NCBI GenBank assembly: GCA_025355875.1
Contig: JANXYV010000185.1
Coordinates: 1 to 59,061 of the forward strand
Source: Prolixibacteraceae bacterium
Lineage (GTDB): Bacteria; Bacteroidota; Bacteroidia; Bacteroidales; Prolixibacteraceae
Reading direction: 5' to 3'
Length of the DNA stretch: 59,061 nucleotides
The notes below the pieces were generated by a model. It saw only the letters and a list, made by a program, of their open reading frames with translations, was not told the DNA's origin and made no database searches. Made by a program: the position numbers and the translations under genes. Of this stretch, positions 8,996-16,754 are shown piece by piece. How positions within the stretch are numbered: position 1 is the first letter of the stretch; the number at the start of each line of letters is the position of its first letter.

Positions 8996-10237
8996 TTATT
9001 TTTTAAATAAGGTCTTCGCAATATATTCAGCCATTAAAGTAGGTACCGCATTCCCAATTTGTTTAAATGCGGCAGTTCTGTTTTGTCCTTCCTTTACTCC
9101 TTCAAAATAATAGTTATCTGGAAATGATTGTAACCGCGCTGCTTCACGCACGCTTATTGAACGATTTTGCTCAATGTCAGGATGTATATAGTAATGACCA
9201 TCTTTAGCGATATGAGCAACTACAGTATGTGAATATTCTAAATCCTGAGCAACAACTTTAAAACGATCAAAAAATGAATGTCGGTTTTTATGTGTTTTTA
9301 AAACTTCCGGAAGGTCATTATAATCAAGTCTTTGTCCTTTATTATTCCATTTATCTACGGCAATACGATATATTTTTTTATCCTGTTCAGAGTGTGGTCG
9401 GGCAATATGTTGAGTTAAAATATCGATTCCATTACGTACTGATTTCTGATCAAGATATTCATTGGTATCAGCTCTATATTTGACAAACTTATCCACACCT
9501 TGTCCGGCACTAATTTTTGGCAAATCATTAAAAATGCTATCAACCTTAAAATCAGTTTGCATACGAACGGATTCCAAATCCGGTAAATCCGGGTTGATAT
9601 CTTCTCTCCAACCAAGTATAATTATACGCCTGCGATTCTGCAATACCCCAAAGTTATTGGCTGCAAGCGTATATAATCTCATTTTGTAGCCCTTCTTTAA
9701 AAAGAGCTTCTCCATGTTTTGAAGGTATGTGCCTTTTTTTGCCGATTTTAATCCAAGTACGTTTTCAAAAACAAAATATTTCGGTTTGTATTTTTCGAGA
9801 TATTTCGCATATTGAACATAGAGATGATTCCGGGGATCACTCTTCATACCATCTTCAGACCTTGCTCTTCCAACCAGTGAATATGCCTGGCAAGGCGGTC
9901 CTCCTATTATAAGATCCACTTCCTGTCCATTAAGCTGTTCTGAAATTAAGCTGAAGATGGTTTCATTGAATTCGGTTCCAATAGGGAGATTAATTACGCT
10001 ATCTAGTAATTTGACAGGGATATGATTGTATAATTCTGACCTCTTAATTTCACCTTTTAGATAGGCATAATATATCTCAGACTTGTTATTTGATTTCAGA
10101 TAATGAAAAGCTAATCTGGTTTTTATCGTATTACAAGCGGCCTTATCCATCTCGACATGAGCAACAGGGTTAAAACCTGCTCTTAGAAATCCTTCAGAGA
10201 GGCCGCCAGCACCAGCAAATAGATCAATGTAATTCAT
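8996..10237 (-). CDS. DNA (cytosine-5)-methyltransferase
   Basis: 413 aa with the ordered m5C methylase motifs: I DLFAGAGG (5-12), IV GGPPCQAYS with catalytic Cys116, VI FVFENV (about 156-160), VIII QNRRR (200-204), IX SVREAARLQSFPDNY (about 362-376) and X IGNAVP (394-399). It transfers methyl from S-adenosylmethionine to C5 of cytosine in a specific site. The target recognition region (about 210-355) does not let me name the site. The start overlaps the vsr gene by 14 nt. It presumably marks self DNA for the nucleases of the cluster. The pairing with Vsr supports a 5-methylcytosine product, since Vsr repairs the T:G mismatches made by deamination. Confidence 0.95.
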   Translation of the reverse strand: MNYIDLFAGAGGLSEGFLRAGFNPVAHVEMDKAACNTIKTRLAFHYLKSNNKSEIYYAYLKGEIKRSELYNHIPVKLLDSVINLPIGTEFNETIFSLISEQLNGQEVDLIIGGPPCQAYSLVGRARSEDGMKSDPRNHLYVQYAKYLEKYKPKYFVFENVLGLKSAKKGTYLQNMEKLFLKKGYKMRLYTLAANNFGVLQNRRRIIILGWREDINPDLPDLESVRMQTDFKVDSIFNDLPKISAGQGVDKFVKYRADTNEYLDQKSVRNGIDILTQHIARPHSEQDKKIYRIAVDKWNNKGQRLDYNDLPEVLKTHKNRHSFFDRFKVVAQDLEYSHTVVAHIAKDGHYYIHPDIEQNRSISVREAARLQSFPDNYYFEGVKEGQNRTAAFKQIGNAVPTLMAEYIAKTLFKK

Positions 10238-10637
10238 CCAGTAACTTGATTAGAGTATTATTAAGTTTATCAGTTTTAAGTTGACATTCAAAAATAGTTA
10301 CAATTTTCCAACCGGATTCTGATAATTGGAGAAAGTTTTCAGAATCCCTTTGTTTAGTGCAATTAATCTTATCTATCCACCATTCAGTTCTGGTTTTGGG
10401 CATGACGTAGTACTTGCAATTTTCATGACCATGCCAGAAACACCCATTTATAAAGATGATTGTTTTGTATTTTGGAAGTATTAAATCAGGTTTGCCGGGG
10501 AGGTTTTTTACATGAAGACGGTATCTAAAGCCTTTTGAAAAGAGAAATTTTCGAACCAACATCTCCGGCTTTGTATTTTTGCCTTTGATCTGGCTCATGT
10601 TATAACTTCGGGTTTCTTTGTCGTGAACATCTGTCAT
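10224..10637 (-). CDS. vsr: Very short patch repair endonuclease (Vsr)
   Basis: 137 aa, the usual length. It carries the opening MSQIKGKNTKPEMLVRK motif and the catalytic region PGKPDLILPKYK with Asp51, followed by FINGCFWHGHENC, whose His and Cys residues contribute to metal and zinc binding in the family. It nicks 5' of the T in T:G mismatches left by deamination of 5-methylcytosine. The overlap with the methyltransferase gene couples repair to methylation, as in many m5C systems. The start is 1 nt after the stop of the upstream small HTH gene. Confidence 0.95.
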   Translation of the reverse strand: MTDVHDKETRSYNMSQIKGKNTKPEMLVRKFLFSKGFRYRLHVKNLPGKPDLILPKYKTIIFINGCFWHGHENCKYYVMPKTRTEWWIDKINCTKQRDSENFLQLSESGWKIVTIFECQLKTDKLNNTLIKLLDELH

Positions 10638-10638
10638 A

Positions 10639-10818
10639 CTATTTACCCTCCCTTAACTTCTCAAACACCCAAACTGCCAATTTTGCCCATCGTGGTATAT
10701 CCGACCTATTTAATACCGTTCGGATACTATCATTGCTGTTTCCAGTAATTTTAGCAATATCCTCATAGGTCCAACCAAAATGTTGCTTCATCCGGTCAAA
10801 CCTTTGTTTCCAGCTCAT
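10639..10818 (-). CDS. Small HTH-like protein, possible controller of the R-M operon
   Basis: 59 aa, found by translating the gap between its neighbours. The TGATG junction overlaps the stop of the 75-aa gene by 1 nt, and the stop lies 1 nt before vsr. The middle reads YEDIAKITGNSNDSIRTVL, a helix-turn-helix-like pattern (D-I-A-x-I-T-G-N-S-x-x-S-I-R-T-V-L). It is followed by IPRWAKLAVWVFEKL, a basic/aromatic helix. Small HTH proteins at the head of restriction operons often act as controller proteins. Here that role is inferred from pattern and position. Exact coupling on both sides argues that it is a real gene. Confidence 0.7.
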   Translation of the reverse strand: MSWKQRFDRMKQHFGWTYEDIAKITGNSNDSIRTVLNRSDIPRWAKLAVWVFEKLREGK

Positions 10819-11045
10819 CAGATTGAGAAGATTTCTAATTCAGCCTTGAATAACAAGGAATAAAACTCTTTTTTCTGATTGGGATCGTCAAATTCATGAT
10901 CAAATACTTCTGTTTCATCCACTCGTAAAGTAAATTCTTTCCCTTCTCTATTTGTGAATGAAAATGGAATACTGATTCCATCATTTTTTATTTCCCTTGT
11001 GCGGGGAAATTGATTGTCTGAATTAACCAACAGATAATTTTTCAT
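10818..11045 (-). CDS. Small unknown protein, first gene of defence operon
   Basis: 75 aa, acidic in its second half, with no recognised domain. The ATG is at 11045. Its stop overlaps the HTH start in a TGATG junction, so it is the promoter-proximal gene of the cluster. The sequence reads like a small beta-rich protein (FSFTNREGKEFTLRV). The function is unknown. Regulator partner, antitoxin-like protein and passenger are all open. Confidence 0.55.
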   Translation of the reverse strand: MKNYLLVNSDNQFPRTREIKNDGISIPFSFTNREGKEFTLRVDETEVFDHEFDDPNQKKEFYSLLFKAELEIFSI

Positions 11046-11185
11046 GAGAATGATTTTAAGATTGTAGTCATATAAAGATAAACATATGTTGGCATATTAA
11101 AAAATATTTCTATATAATTTTTTTTGCCAAATTTTATTTATTTACAGATATATTTACTATATTTGTAAATATAACTATTTTCAAC
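11046..11185. promoter_or_regulatory. Divergent promoter region with 10-bp palindrome
   Basis: 140 bp between the defence operon (minus) and two small plus-strand genes. The plus strand has a perfect -7 box TATATTTG at 11158-11165, about 20 nt before the ATG at 11186. The minus strand has a near match, TATCTTTA, at 11080-11073. A perfect palindrome AACATATGTT (11081-11090) sits directly upstream of the minus -7 candidate. It is a plausible operator for the 59-aa HTH protein, but this is untested. Confidence 0.5.
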
Positions 11186-11386
11186 ATGAAATTACTCGAT
11201 TTGACAAAGCCTGTAAAATTGAAAAATCCTCAATCCGGAGAAGAAAATCTGATCTTTCGCGTTGCCAATTTTAACGAAGTTACGAACAGGTGCTATATTG
11301 AACCTATTTCCTCGCTACCAGGACTCACCATCACTCTTCCACCTCAGGAACTGGTATCAATTACTGAAATTGAGAATGCAGAATAA
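11186..11386 (+). CDS. Small hypothetical protein
   Basis: 66 aa, family not recognised. It has a promoter -7 box about 20 nt upstream and lies divergently to the defence operon inside the integrative element. Beta-strand-like hydrophobic runs (LIFRVANFNEV) and a C-terminal Leu/Ile-rich stretch suggest a compact fold. It may be co-transcribed with the next 61-aa gene, 27 bp downstream. Confidence 0.55.
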   Translation: MKLLDLTKPVKLKNPQSGEENLIFRVANFNEVTNRCYIEPISSLPGLTITLPPQELVSITEIENAE

Positions 11387-11413
11387 GCAACCTGCAATAC
11401 TAATTAACTGATC

Positions 11414-11599
11414 ATGTTCTGGTTTCTAAATAAACAAACCAATGCTCCTGAAATATTTGGGAGTATTTCAGCGATTTGTGAGAACACCGGATTGAAGCCT
11501 GACAATCTGTATTATCATTTCTCACGTATGAAGCGTAACGAGTTTGAAAATGAAAATTTCAGAATCGTGAAATGTAAGGTAAAACGCATTTCCAAGTAG
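11414..11599 (+). CDS. Small hypothetical protein, possibly DNA-binding
   Basis: 61 aa. The segment SISAICENTGLKPDNLYYHFSRMK resembles a short helix-turn-helix (the A-I-C-x-x-T-G-L, then L-Y-Y-H-F pattern), followed by a basic tail (KCKVKRISK). I do not recognise a named family. It ends 4 bp from the convergent 417-aa gene, with no terminator visible between them. Confidence 0.5.
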   Translation: MFWFLNKQTNAPEIFGSISAICENTGLKPDNLYYHFSRMKRNEFENENFRIVKCKVKRISK

Positions 11600-11603
11600 A
11601 CAA

Positions 11604-12857
11604 TTAATCATTTTGTCCAAGTACATCATTTTCATCTGGATTAATTTTAGTTTGAATTTCAGGTGCTGTATCCGTAATTTCCAGTAAGGTGTATTCGTAT
11701 CTTTCAGCATTTCCAGTTGATACCGGAGAAAAAATTACTTTCAATTTACATTTGTATTCTTTTTCAATAAAACTGACTGACAGTTCTGGAATAAATTTAC
11801 GCAAAGCTGGGTCAATAATTCCGCAATATGCTTTATCATCAGTTGTTGACTGTAGTGCAAAGTGAGGAATAGAACTGGTATGAAAATCAATGAGAGTTAG
11901 AACGCCAATCACATTTTCTTCATAGGCTATTGTTGGCAATTTATTGTCCATGATCTTTTTGATATTGACTGATCGTTGCCGATTAAAAAATGCCTCCTGG
12001 TAATGCCCGGCGGGCGTTGCCACTTTTGAATTTAGAATGGCTTTGTTTTTTATTATTTGCCGAAGCATCGACAAATACTGAGGAATCAATTTTTTATTCT
12101 GAAACCTTTCCAAATATTTTATGATCTCATCTTCACTCTCCGCGCCAAATAGGTAATAAAGATTGGTAATATTTTCCAATTCAATATTTTCGATGTGTAA
12201 ACTCTGGTTAAAATCAAATTCAAGAACACTATACAGACAGTTGATTTCAATTTTTGAGTAACCAAAATTCAATACTTTTTCCAGTTCATTGCCCGGTAAA
12301 CGTGGGTTATGATCCAGGATTACCGTTCGGATCAGCTCAGTAAACGGAATCAGGAAGTTCTTTACGGACCAAACTTTCATATTGTCTTTCAGTCCTTTGG
12401 CTTCCAGCTTAATGTCAATGGTAATTCGACCCCTCGCTTTGGAGTACGCCAAAAAATCAACTTTCGCTGGTTTTTCAATGGGTTTAAAGTCAATTTTACC
12501 ATTGTCGGGTATTGGCCAATGAATTTCAGTCGTTGCGGGATCTATCCACCAAAGTTTACTGATATTGTTATCTTTAATCCATTGAGCCACGTAAATCAAA
12601 CCATTTTCTGGCATTTGAAATGGGTATAAAACTGGCATACCTCCACCATTAATCTGCTGAAGCCGATCATTACTTAATTCGACTAACGCAAAGTATTCAT
12701 TATCTTCTTCAAGGGTTAAAGGGAGCTTCAGGAATTTCGTGTCCGTCACCGAAACGACAATTTGGGCATCAATGTATGCGGTAAAAGAAGAAACAAAAAG
12801 TGTTTTCAAACTCCCAAGAATGTTGGTTGGAATTGCATTTTTCCGGGGCAGGTCCAT
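11604..12857 (-). CDS. Unknown 417-aa protein of the integrative element
   Basis: 417 aa, family not recognised. The N-terminal half is beta-rich with Trp/Pro-rich segments (KLWWIDPATTEIHWP). The middle (about 240-300) is helical. The C-terminal third has a regular strand pattern that includes IGVLTLIDFHTSSIPHFAL. No catalytic motif, signal peptide or membrane helix is visible. It stands alone between the small plus-strand genes and the primase genes. It could be accessory cargo or a further defence gene; nothing in the sequence decides. Confidence 0.6.
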   Translation of the reverse strand: MDLPRKNAIPTNILGSLKTLFVSSFTAYIDAQIVVSVTDTKFLKLPLTLEEDNEYFALVELSNDRLQQINGGGMPVLYPFQMPENGLIYVAQWIKDNNISKLWWIDPATTEIHWPIPDNGKIDFKPIEKPAKVDFLAYSKARGRITIDIKLEAKGLKDNMKVWSVKNFLIPFTELIRTVILDHNPRLPGNELEKVLNFGYSKIEINCLYSVLEFDFNQSLHIENIELENITNLYYLFGAESEDEIIKYLERFQNKKLIPQYLSMLRQIIKNKAILNSKVATPAGHYQEAFFNRQRSVNIKKIMDNKLPTIAYEENVIGVLTLIDFHTSSIPHFALQSTTDDKAYCGIIDPALRKFIPELSVSFIEKEYKCKLKVIFSPVSTGNAERYEYTLLEITDTAPEIQTKINPDENDVLGQND

Positions 12858-12963
12858 AGGTTAGATTTTAGAAAAAGCTAATTTAACGAAAGATTTATAA
12901 ATGTTGATGATAATTTTGAATAAAAATGCGGATTTTGAGGAAGTTAAGGATTTTGAGGAAATG

Positions 12964-12998
12964 GGAGCCCCACCCATACCCTCCCCTAGGGAGGGCTT
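12964..12998. repeat. Copy of dispersed palindromic CCCTCC/GGAGGG repeat
   Basis: The core CCCTCCCCTAGGGAGGG lies in a non-coding gap. It belongs to the same family as the copies at 14811, 26891, 26991, 30081 and 30192, judged by the GCCYCNCCC lead-in and the hairpin core. Confidence 0.5.
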
Positions 12999-13034
12999 AA
13001 AAAATCGAAAATGCGGAAAGTTTCGCCGAAATCA

Positions 13035-13066
13035 AACCTGTCAGGTCTGAATGACACTGACAGGTT
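13035..13066 (-). terminator. Hairpin downstream of the DUF3987 gene
   Basis: Arms AACCTGTCAG (13035-13044) and CTGACAGGTT (13057-13066) form a perfect 10-bp stem with a 12-nt loop. It starts 7 bp past the gene's stop. The T-rich tail on the minus strand is short (TTTGATTT), so it may be a dispersed repeat that also ends transcription. Confidence 0.45.
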
Positions 13067-13073
13067 GAGGTGG

Positions 13074-14918
13074 TTAGTCTAAATCCGTTGTTTCCTTGAA
13101 ATCCTGAGTTTCCTTATTTGTAACGTTTACATCGGCGATGGATAGATTCGTGTAGCAATTCTGTTGTTCCCGAAAGACTAATCCTTTATCGCAAAAGCTG
13201 GTAATATATCCTTCGGCTGTTTTTTCAGGAATAGATAAACTGCGGGCTAAATCCAGATAATTTTGCCTGTTGAACTTCACCGGTAATTTATCCAGAAATT
13301 GTTCCTTTCTGTTTTTGAGCTTTGCTGGTTTAATGTCTTCAGGCAATTCTGAAAATACATGACTGGAATGTTTTACCAGAATGCTGATCATTGAAAGTGC
13401 AGATTGAAAATCATCATCAGAACAAAAATGCATTTCAGACAAATCTCCTGTGTCAAGAATTCGCAAGGAAGAAAAAATCATGGCAATCCGAAAAGCAATC
13501 AAACCTAAGCGACGTATGGTTGCCATATAATCCATTCCCTGAAGACTCAGGTATTTTTCCTGCACCTGTGAGAAAAATGTATTAAACTGGTCTTGCTGCT
13601 CTGGTGTAAGGCAAAATTGAATGGATGGATTTGCATTTAATGCCTTGTAAAGTTGGAGAAATTCATTGCCCAAATTATCGAAATACTCATCCAGACTGTG
13701 ATCGCTATTCGACGCAAAAACATTTTTCCATATCGGTTTGATGTTCATAAAATAAAAGATAAAGCGGCTGAACAAACCATTCTCCGCATTCGGAATCAAA
13801 CTTGAAACCTGTTTTGGAGTGCCGGAAAGAACAGTTGACAGGCAAGGATTGTCAATATCCACATATTCGCGGTCAGTCCGACGGTAATACGAGATTGTTT
13901 CATGGTGATATGCCTTCCGGAATCCATCGCTGTAATTGCCATAATCTGTTTTAAATGCCTGGGCTAAAGTGTCACCTTCAGTTTCAAAAATCAATCCTTT
14001 GCCATCGTTGTCGGAGAGTAATTGAAAAACTCCGGTTGTACTGTTATTGGCCGGAATAAAAAGCATTTTTTCGGGTGGCTTCATCGGCTTTTCCGTGCTA
14101 TTGTCTTTTCCCTTTGCTGAATTGTATTCTCTCATCTCATTTTCATATTGCAACTTCAGCAATCGTGCCTGTTCCCTTAATTCAATATGAACCGGTTTTA
14201 CCAATTGTTTGCAATGAACTAACCTCCCTTTTCCGGCGGATGCCTGGGCAGTAATGAATAAGTAAAGATTTGGATAAACTTTTTTGCCGTCATACAGTCC
14301 GTAAACTTTTGGAAGGCAGGCACTAATTGCAACCAGTGCGCCCAAAAGCAAAATATCCCGTTCTTCTTTTGAATCGGCAACTTCAATTACCCTTTGAAGA
14401 AAATCAGGAATTACCGGAAAGATGGATTCGGGAAGATTCGGCAAATCAACAGAATCAATTTTTTCCTTTGACGCAGAATACATTTTTTCGGTAAACGAAG
14501 CTGTTGTTTCCGGTATGATCTTATTCGATGGAACTGCGTTGGTACGAATATCAATACCCGCCAGTTTTGCGACATGGAAAAAGGTTTTCAGGCTTACTCC
14601 CTGTCCTTTTGCTTTCAGGCAATGGTCGTATTGTTTGTTGCAATCGGATATTGAGAATTTGGGATAAAATCTGCTGATTCGAAGGTAATAGTCCCGGCCA
14701 GCTTCACCCAGTTCATCAGCGAAGGCAAAACCGATATCCCGCCAATCGGAATAATTGGAGGTAATGTCGGTTTGAGCGGCTTCGATGCGAGAAACGACGA
14801 GTTCAATATCAAGCCTCACCCCCGGCCCCTCTCCAATTGGAGAGGGGAGCGGTTGCTGAAGTTCTGGCGTTGTTGTTGCTGCCTGCAACCAATCTTTGGG
14901 ATTGAATTTTTCTTTCAT
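13074..14918 (-). CDS. PriCT-2 / DUF3987 primase-helicase-like protein
   Basis: 614 aa from the ATG at 14918. The frame is open further upstream (TTG at 15020) and right back to the stop of the next gene. Residues about 37-125 match a PriCT-2 domain (SDWRDIGFAFADELGEAGR; CNKQYDHCLKAKGQG). The following region is DUF3987-like, with a P-loop-like AQASAGKGR and an aspartate/glutamate-rich core. Such proteins replicate integrative elements together with BT4734-type primases. Residues 23-36 (PLPSPIGEGPGVRL) are encoded by an inserted palindromic repeat, so they are a linker of mobile origin. The homologous upstream domain lies in the next gene in the same frame; see findings. Confidence 0.8.
   Translation of the reverse strand: MKEKFNPKDWLQAATTTPELQQPLPSPIGEGPGVRLDIELVVSRIEAAQTDITSNYSDWRDIGFAFADELGEAGRDYYLRISRFYPKFSISDCNKQYDHCLKAKGQGVSLKTFFHVAKLAGIDIRTNAVPSNKIIPETTASFTEKMYSASKEKIDSVDLPNLPESIFPVIPDFLQRVIEVADSKEERDILLLGALVAISACLPKVYGLYDGKKVYPNLYLFITAQASAGKGRLVHCKQLVKPVHIELREQARLLKLQYENEMREYNSAKGKDNSTEKPMKPPEKMLFIPANNSTTGVFQLLSDNDGKGLIFETEGDTLAQAFKTDYGNYSDGFRKAYHHETISYYRRTDREYVDIDNPCLSTVLSGTPKQVSSLIPNAENGLFSRFIFYFMNIKPIWKNVFASNSDHSLDEYFDNLGNEFLQLYKALNANPSIQFCLTPEQQDQFNTFFSQVQEKYLSLQGMDYMATIRRLGLIAFRIAMIFSSLRILDTGDLSEMHFCSDDDFQSALSMISILVKHSSHVFSELPEDIKPAKLKNRKEQFLDKLPVKFNRQNYLDLARSLSIPEKTAEGYITSFCDKGLVFREQQNCYTNLSIADVNVTNKETQDFKETTDLD
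14811..14850. repeat. Palindromic repeat inside the DUF3987 gene
   Basis: It contains a 22-bp perfect palindrome at 14826-14847 (CCCCTCTCCAA and its complement) with the lead-in GCCTCACCCCCGG. It is read through in frame and contributes residues 23-36 of the protein. Same family as the copies in the ilv and mta regions. Confidence 0.8.
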
Positions 14919-15068
14919 TGCGCCGGAATTTAAAAGATTATCAGGCATAACAGGGAGAATTTCAGAAGGATATCTGCATAGAAAAAGAGGAATGGCAGGA
15001 CAGTCCACCAAAGCGGCCAATTTGAGGATGCCATTTTGAATAGCACCTTCAGCAAAAATGAACAGTAT

Positions 15069-16025
15069 TTATTTGGTTGCATGACATTTTGAATTTGGTG
15101 TTTGCGAAAACGAACATTTTAAATAATTGGGATTGATGTAAACCATCGGATCGTGCGGCAGGAAACAAGCCCGTGAAATATCTTTTCCGGATTTGTCAAC
15201 CTCCAACTGGTAAGTGGCTTTGATGTACGCAGCAATGGCCTGAAACCATTCCTGATGACTACATTCCTTTAGATCAATTGAGAGAATCCATTTCAAACCG
15301 TCGCCGGAAGGTGAAACAAACATCAACTCCGTTTCAAAAAATCTATCACTCAACAAGATTTCCCGAAACTCCACCAAGTTTGAAACATGATCGAAATCGA
15401 GCGTTATCAGGCCGGAATGTTTGATTAATGCAGCATCATTTCGCTTTAAAAATATTCCGGAAAAAGTCACATAGTCAAAGTTTCTGGCTTTGTATTTACG
15501 GGCGGATTCGGGCTCTCTGATACTTCGCAACTCTTCTGTCTGACGTTTGTATCTGTTGCTTTTTATAGCTCCATAAACATCGAGAATAGTCATTTCAGCA
15601 TTCGGTTGTGTGTTTGTCACCGGGCACCTGAAATAGCTGAATTTTGGAAGTGCAACATCTGATCCTGGCTCCAAAATTTTTCGTTTTTTATTTATGTAGA
15701 AACCTTTTTGTTCTCCGATAGACAAATTCATGTCCTCATTGATCTTGTGCAACAATTCCTGTCCGCTTAACTGGTACTGATGTGCTGCAAAATCGAATGG
15801 ATTTCCTTTAAATTCAGGCAATTCAGCATCTTCGAAATAGAAGATCCAGTTTTGATTGCTGATATTCAGGGTCACTTTGTTCCCATTGAACGGATTTCGG
15901 GTCGGCTTACATGTTTTTCCCGAAAGTTCAATTACTACTTCATCCGGGTAATATTTTCGCAGAATGTGTGCGTAAATATTTAATCCATAATGAGTATCGT
16001 GCAAAATATCCTTTTCCTCAATCAT
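15069..16025 (-). CDS. BT4734/VirE-N-type primase-like protein
   Basis: 318 aa from the ATG at 16025, which overlaps the HTH gene upstream by 8 nt. The longer frame above it is the shadow of that gene. The C-terminal half has the BT4734-like/VirE-N signature: GLITLDFDHV with two metal-ligand Asp residues, MFVSPSGDGLKW, and DISRACFLPHDP. These are the acidic and Ser/Gly motifs of primase-polymerase-like folds. It probably primes replication of the element together with the DUF3987 protein. The TAA stop at 15069-15071 is in the same frame as the downstream gene. Confidence 0.8.
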   Translation of the reverse strand: MIEEKDILHDTHYGLNIYAHILRKYYPDEVVIELSGKTCKPTRNPFNGNKVTLNISNQNWIFYFEDAELPEFKGNPFDFAAHQYQLSGQELLHKINEDMNLSIGEQKGFYINKKRKILEPGSDVALPKFSYFRCPVTNTQPNAEMTILDVYGAIKSNRYKRQTEELRSIREPESARKYKARNFDYVTFSGIFLKRNDAALIKHSGLITLDFDHVSNLVEFREILLSDRFFETELMFVSPSGDGLKWILSIDLKECSHQEWFQAIAAYIKATYQLEVDKSGKDISRACFLPHDPMVYINPNYLKCSFSQTPNSKCHATK

Positions 16026-16311
16026 GGTTTTGGCGTTTACTGGTTCCGGAATAATTACTTTCGAGTATTGCTTCCAGATCGGAAACCTTGTAAAAGAACT
16101 TTCCGTTGAGGCGGGAAAACGGTAGAGTGCCTGAATCGCGTAACGACTGTAAAGTTCGTTGGCTGATATTGAGGGCAAGCAAAATGTCTTGCCCATCAAT
16201 CCAGGTTTCGTTAAATATCTCGGCTCGGGTTTTCTTCAGGTATTGAAGGTGAGCTTTGATTTCCTTCAATTCGCCGGAAAGGTGAAGAATGGCTTTTACA
16301 ATCTCTTCCAT
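16018..16311 (-). CDS. HTH_17/excisionase-type DNA-binding protein
   Basis: 97 aa. An N-terminal helix (about 1-30) is followed by a MerR/Xis-like winged helix: WIDGQDILLALNISQRTLQ, then LRDSGTLPFSRLNGKFFYKVSDLEAIL. The order of helix-turn-helix, wing Gly-Lys and a C-terminal helix is typical of the helix-turn-helix domain proteins at the core of Bacteroidota elements. The start overlaps the previous HTH gene's stop (TAATG). Likely regulator or excision factor. Confidence 0.8.
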   Translation of the reverse strand: MEEIVKAILHLSGELKEIKAHLQYLKKTRAEIFNETWIDGQDILLALNISQRTLQSLRDSGTLPFSRLNGKFFYKVSDLEAILESNYSGTSKRQNHD

Positions 16312-16613
16312 TACTTTGTCCTCCCGGATTTAAGTTTAAACTGACTGACATCTTCCTCAATGTCAGAAATGGAGGCTTGCCGGTTGGTCAATAGCCATTT
16401 ATTCAATTCCTCACGGTTGAAGTACAATTTTTTCCCATTAGGCTTGTATGCCGGAATGGTATTCGTACTTGTTAATTTGTAAAGATGTGAATGCGACACC
16501 TCTAAATAAACTGCTGCTTCGTTGAAGTTCAGCACCTCTTTTTTGAGCATGTTTTGCTCAATAAGCATTTTCTCAATGCTCTCCAATTTTTGAATAATGT
16601 AATCAGTGCTCAT
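16311..16613 (-). CDS. HTH_17/excisionase-type DNA-binding protein
   Basis: 100 aa, a paralog-like partner of the next gene. It shows FNEAAVYLEVSHSHLYKLT as the HTH, a wing AYKPNGKKLYFNREELNKWL, and a basic C-terminus. The tandem arrangement of two such genes beside the integrase and primase genes is common in Bacteroidota mobile elements. The 141-bp gap upstream suggests it begins the replication operon. Confidence 0.8.
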   Translation of the reverse strand: MSTDYIIQKLESIEKMLIEQNMLKKEVLNFNEAAVYLEVSHSHLYKLTSTNTIPAYKPNGKKLYFNREELNKWLLTNRQASISDIEEDVSQFKLKSGRTK

Positions 16614-16642
16614 TTTAACTGATTTAAAGAGTTAATAAATGA

Positions 16643-16654
16643 GCCTCCGGAGGC
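16643..16654. repeat. Perfect 12-bp palindrome GCCTCCGGAGGC
   Basis: It lies in the 141-bp gap upstream of the HTH pair, about 30 bp before the first start. The position suits an operator for one of the HTH proteins or a short hairpin after the 691-aa gene. Untested. Confidence 0.4.
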
Positions 16655-16754
16655 CTTTAACTTTGAAATTTCAATTCAAAACTAAAGACCCTGGAATCGG
16701 GAAAGACTTAGTTTTTTAGCAGGGATTTAGAAAACTAAGTGAACTAAGTGTTTT

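Noticed and set aside
16018-16199. N-terminal 58 residues of the long primase frame
   Set aside because: This part is the shadow of the HTH gene in another frame; the primase ATG is at 16025.
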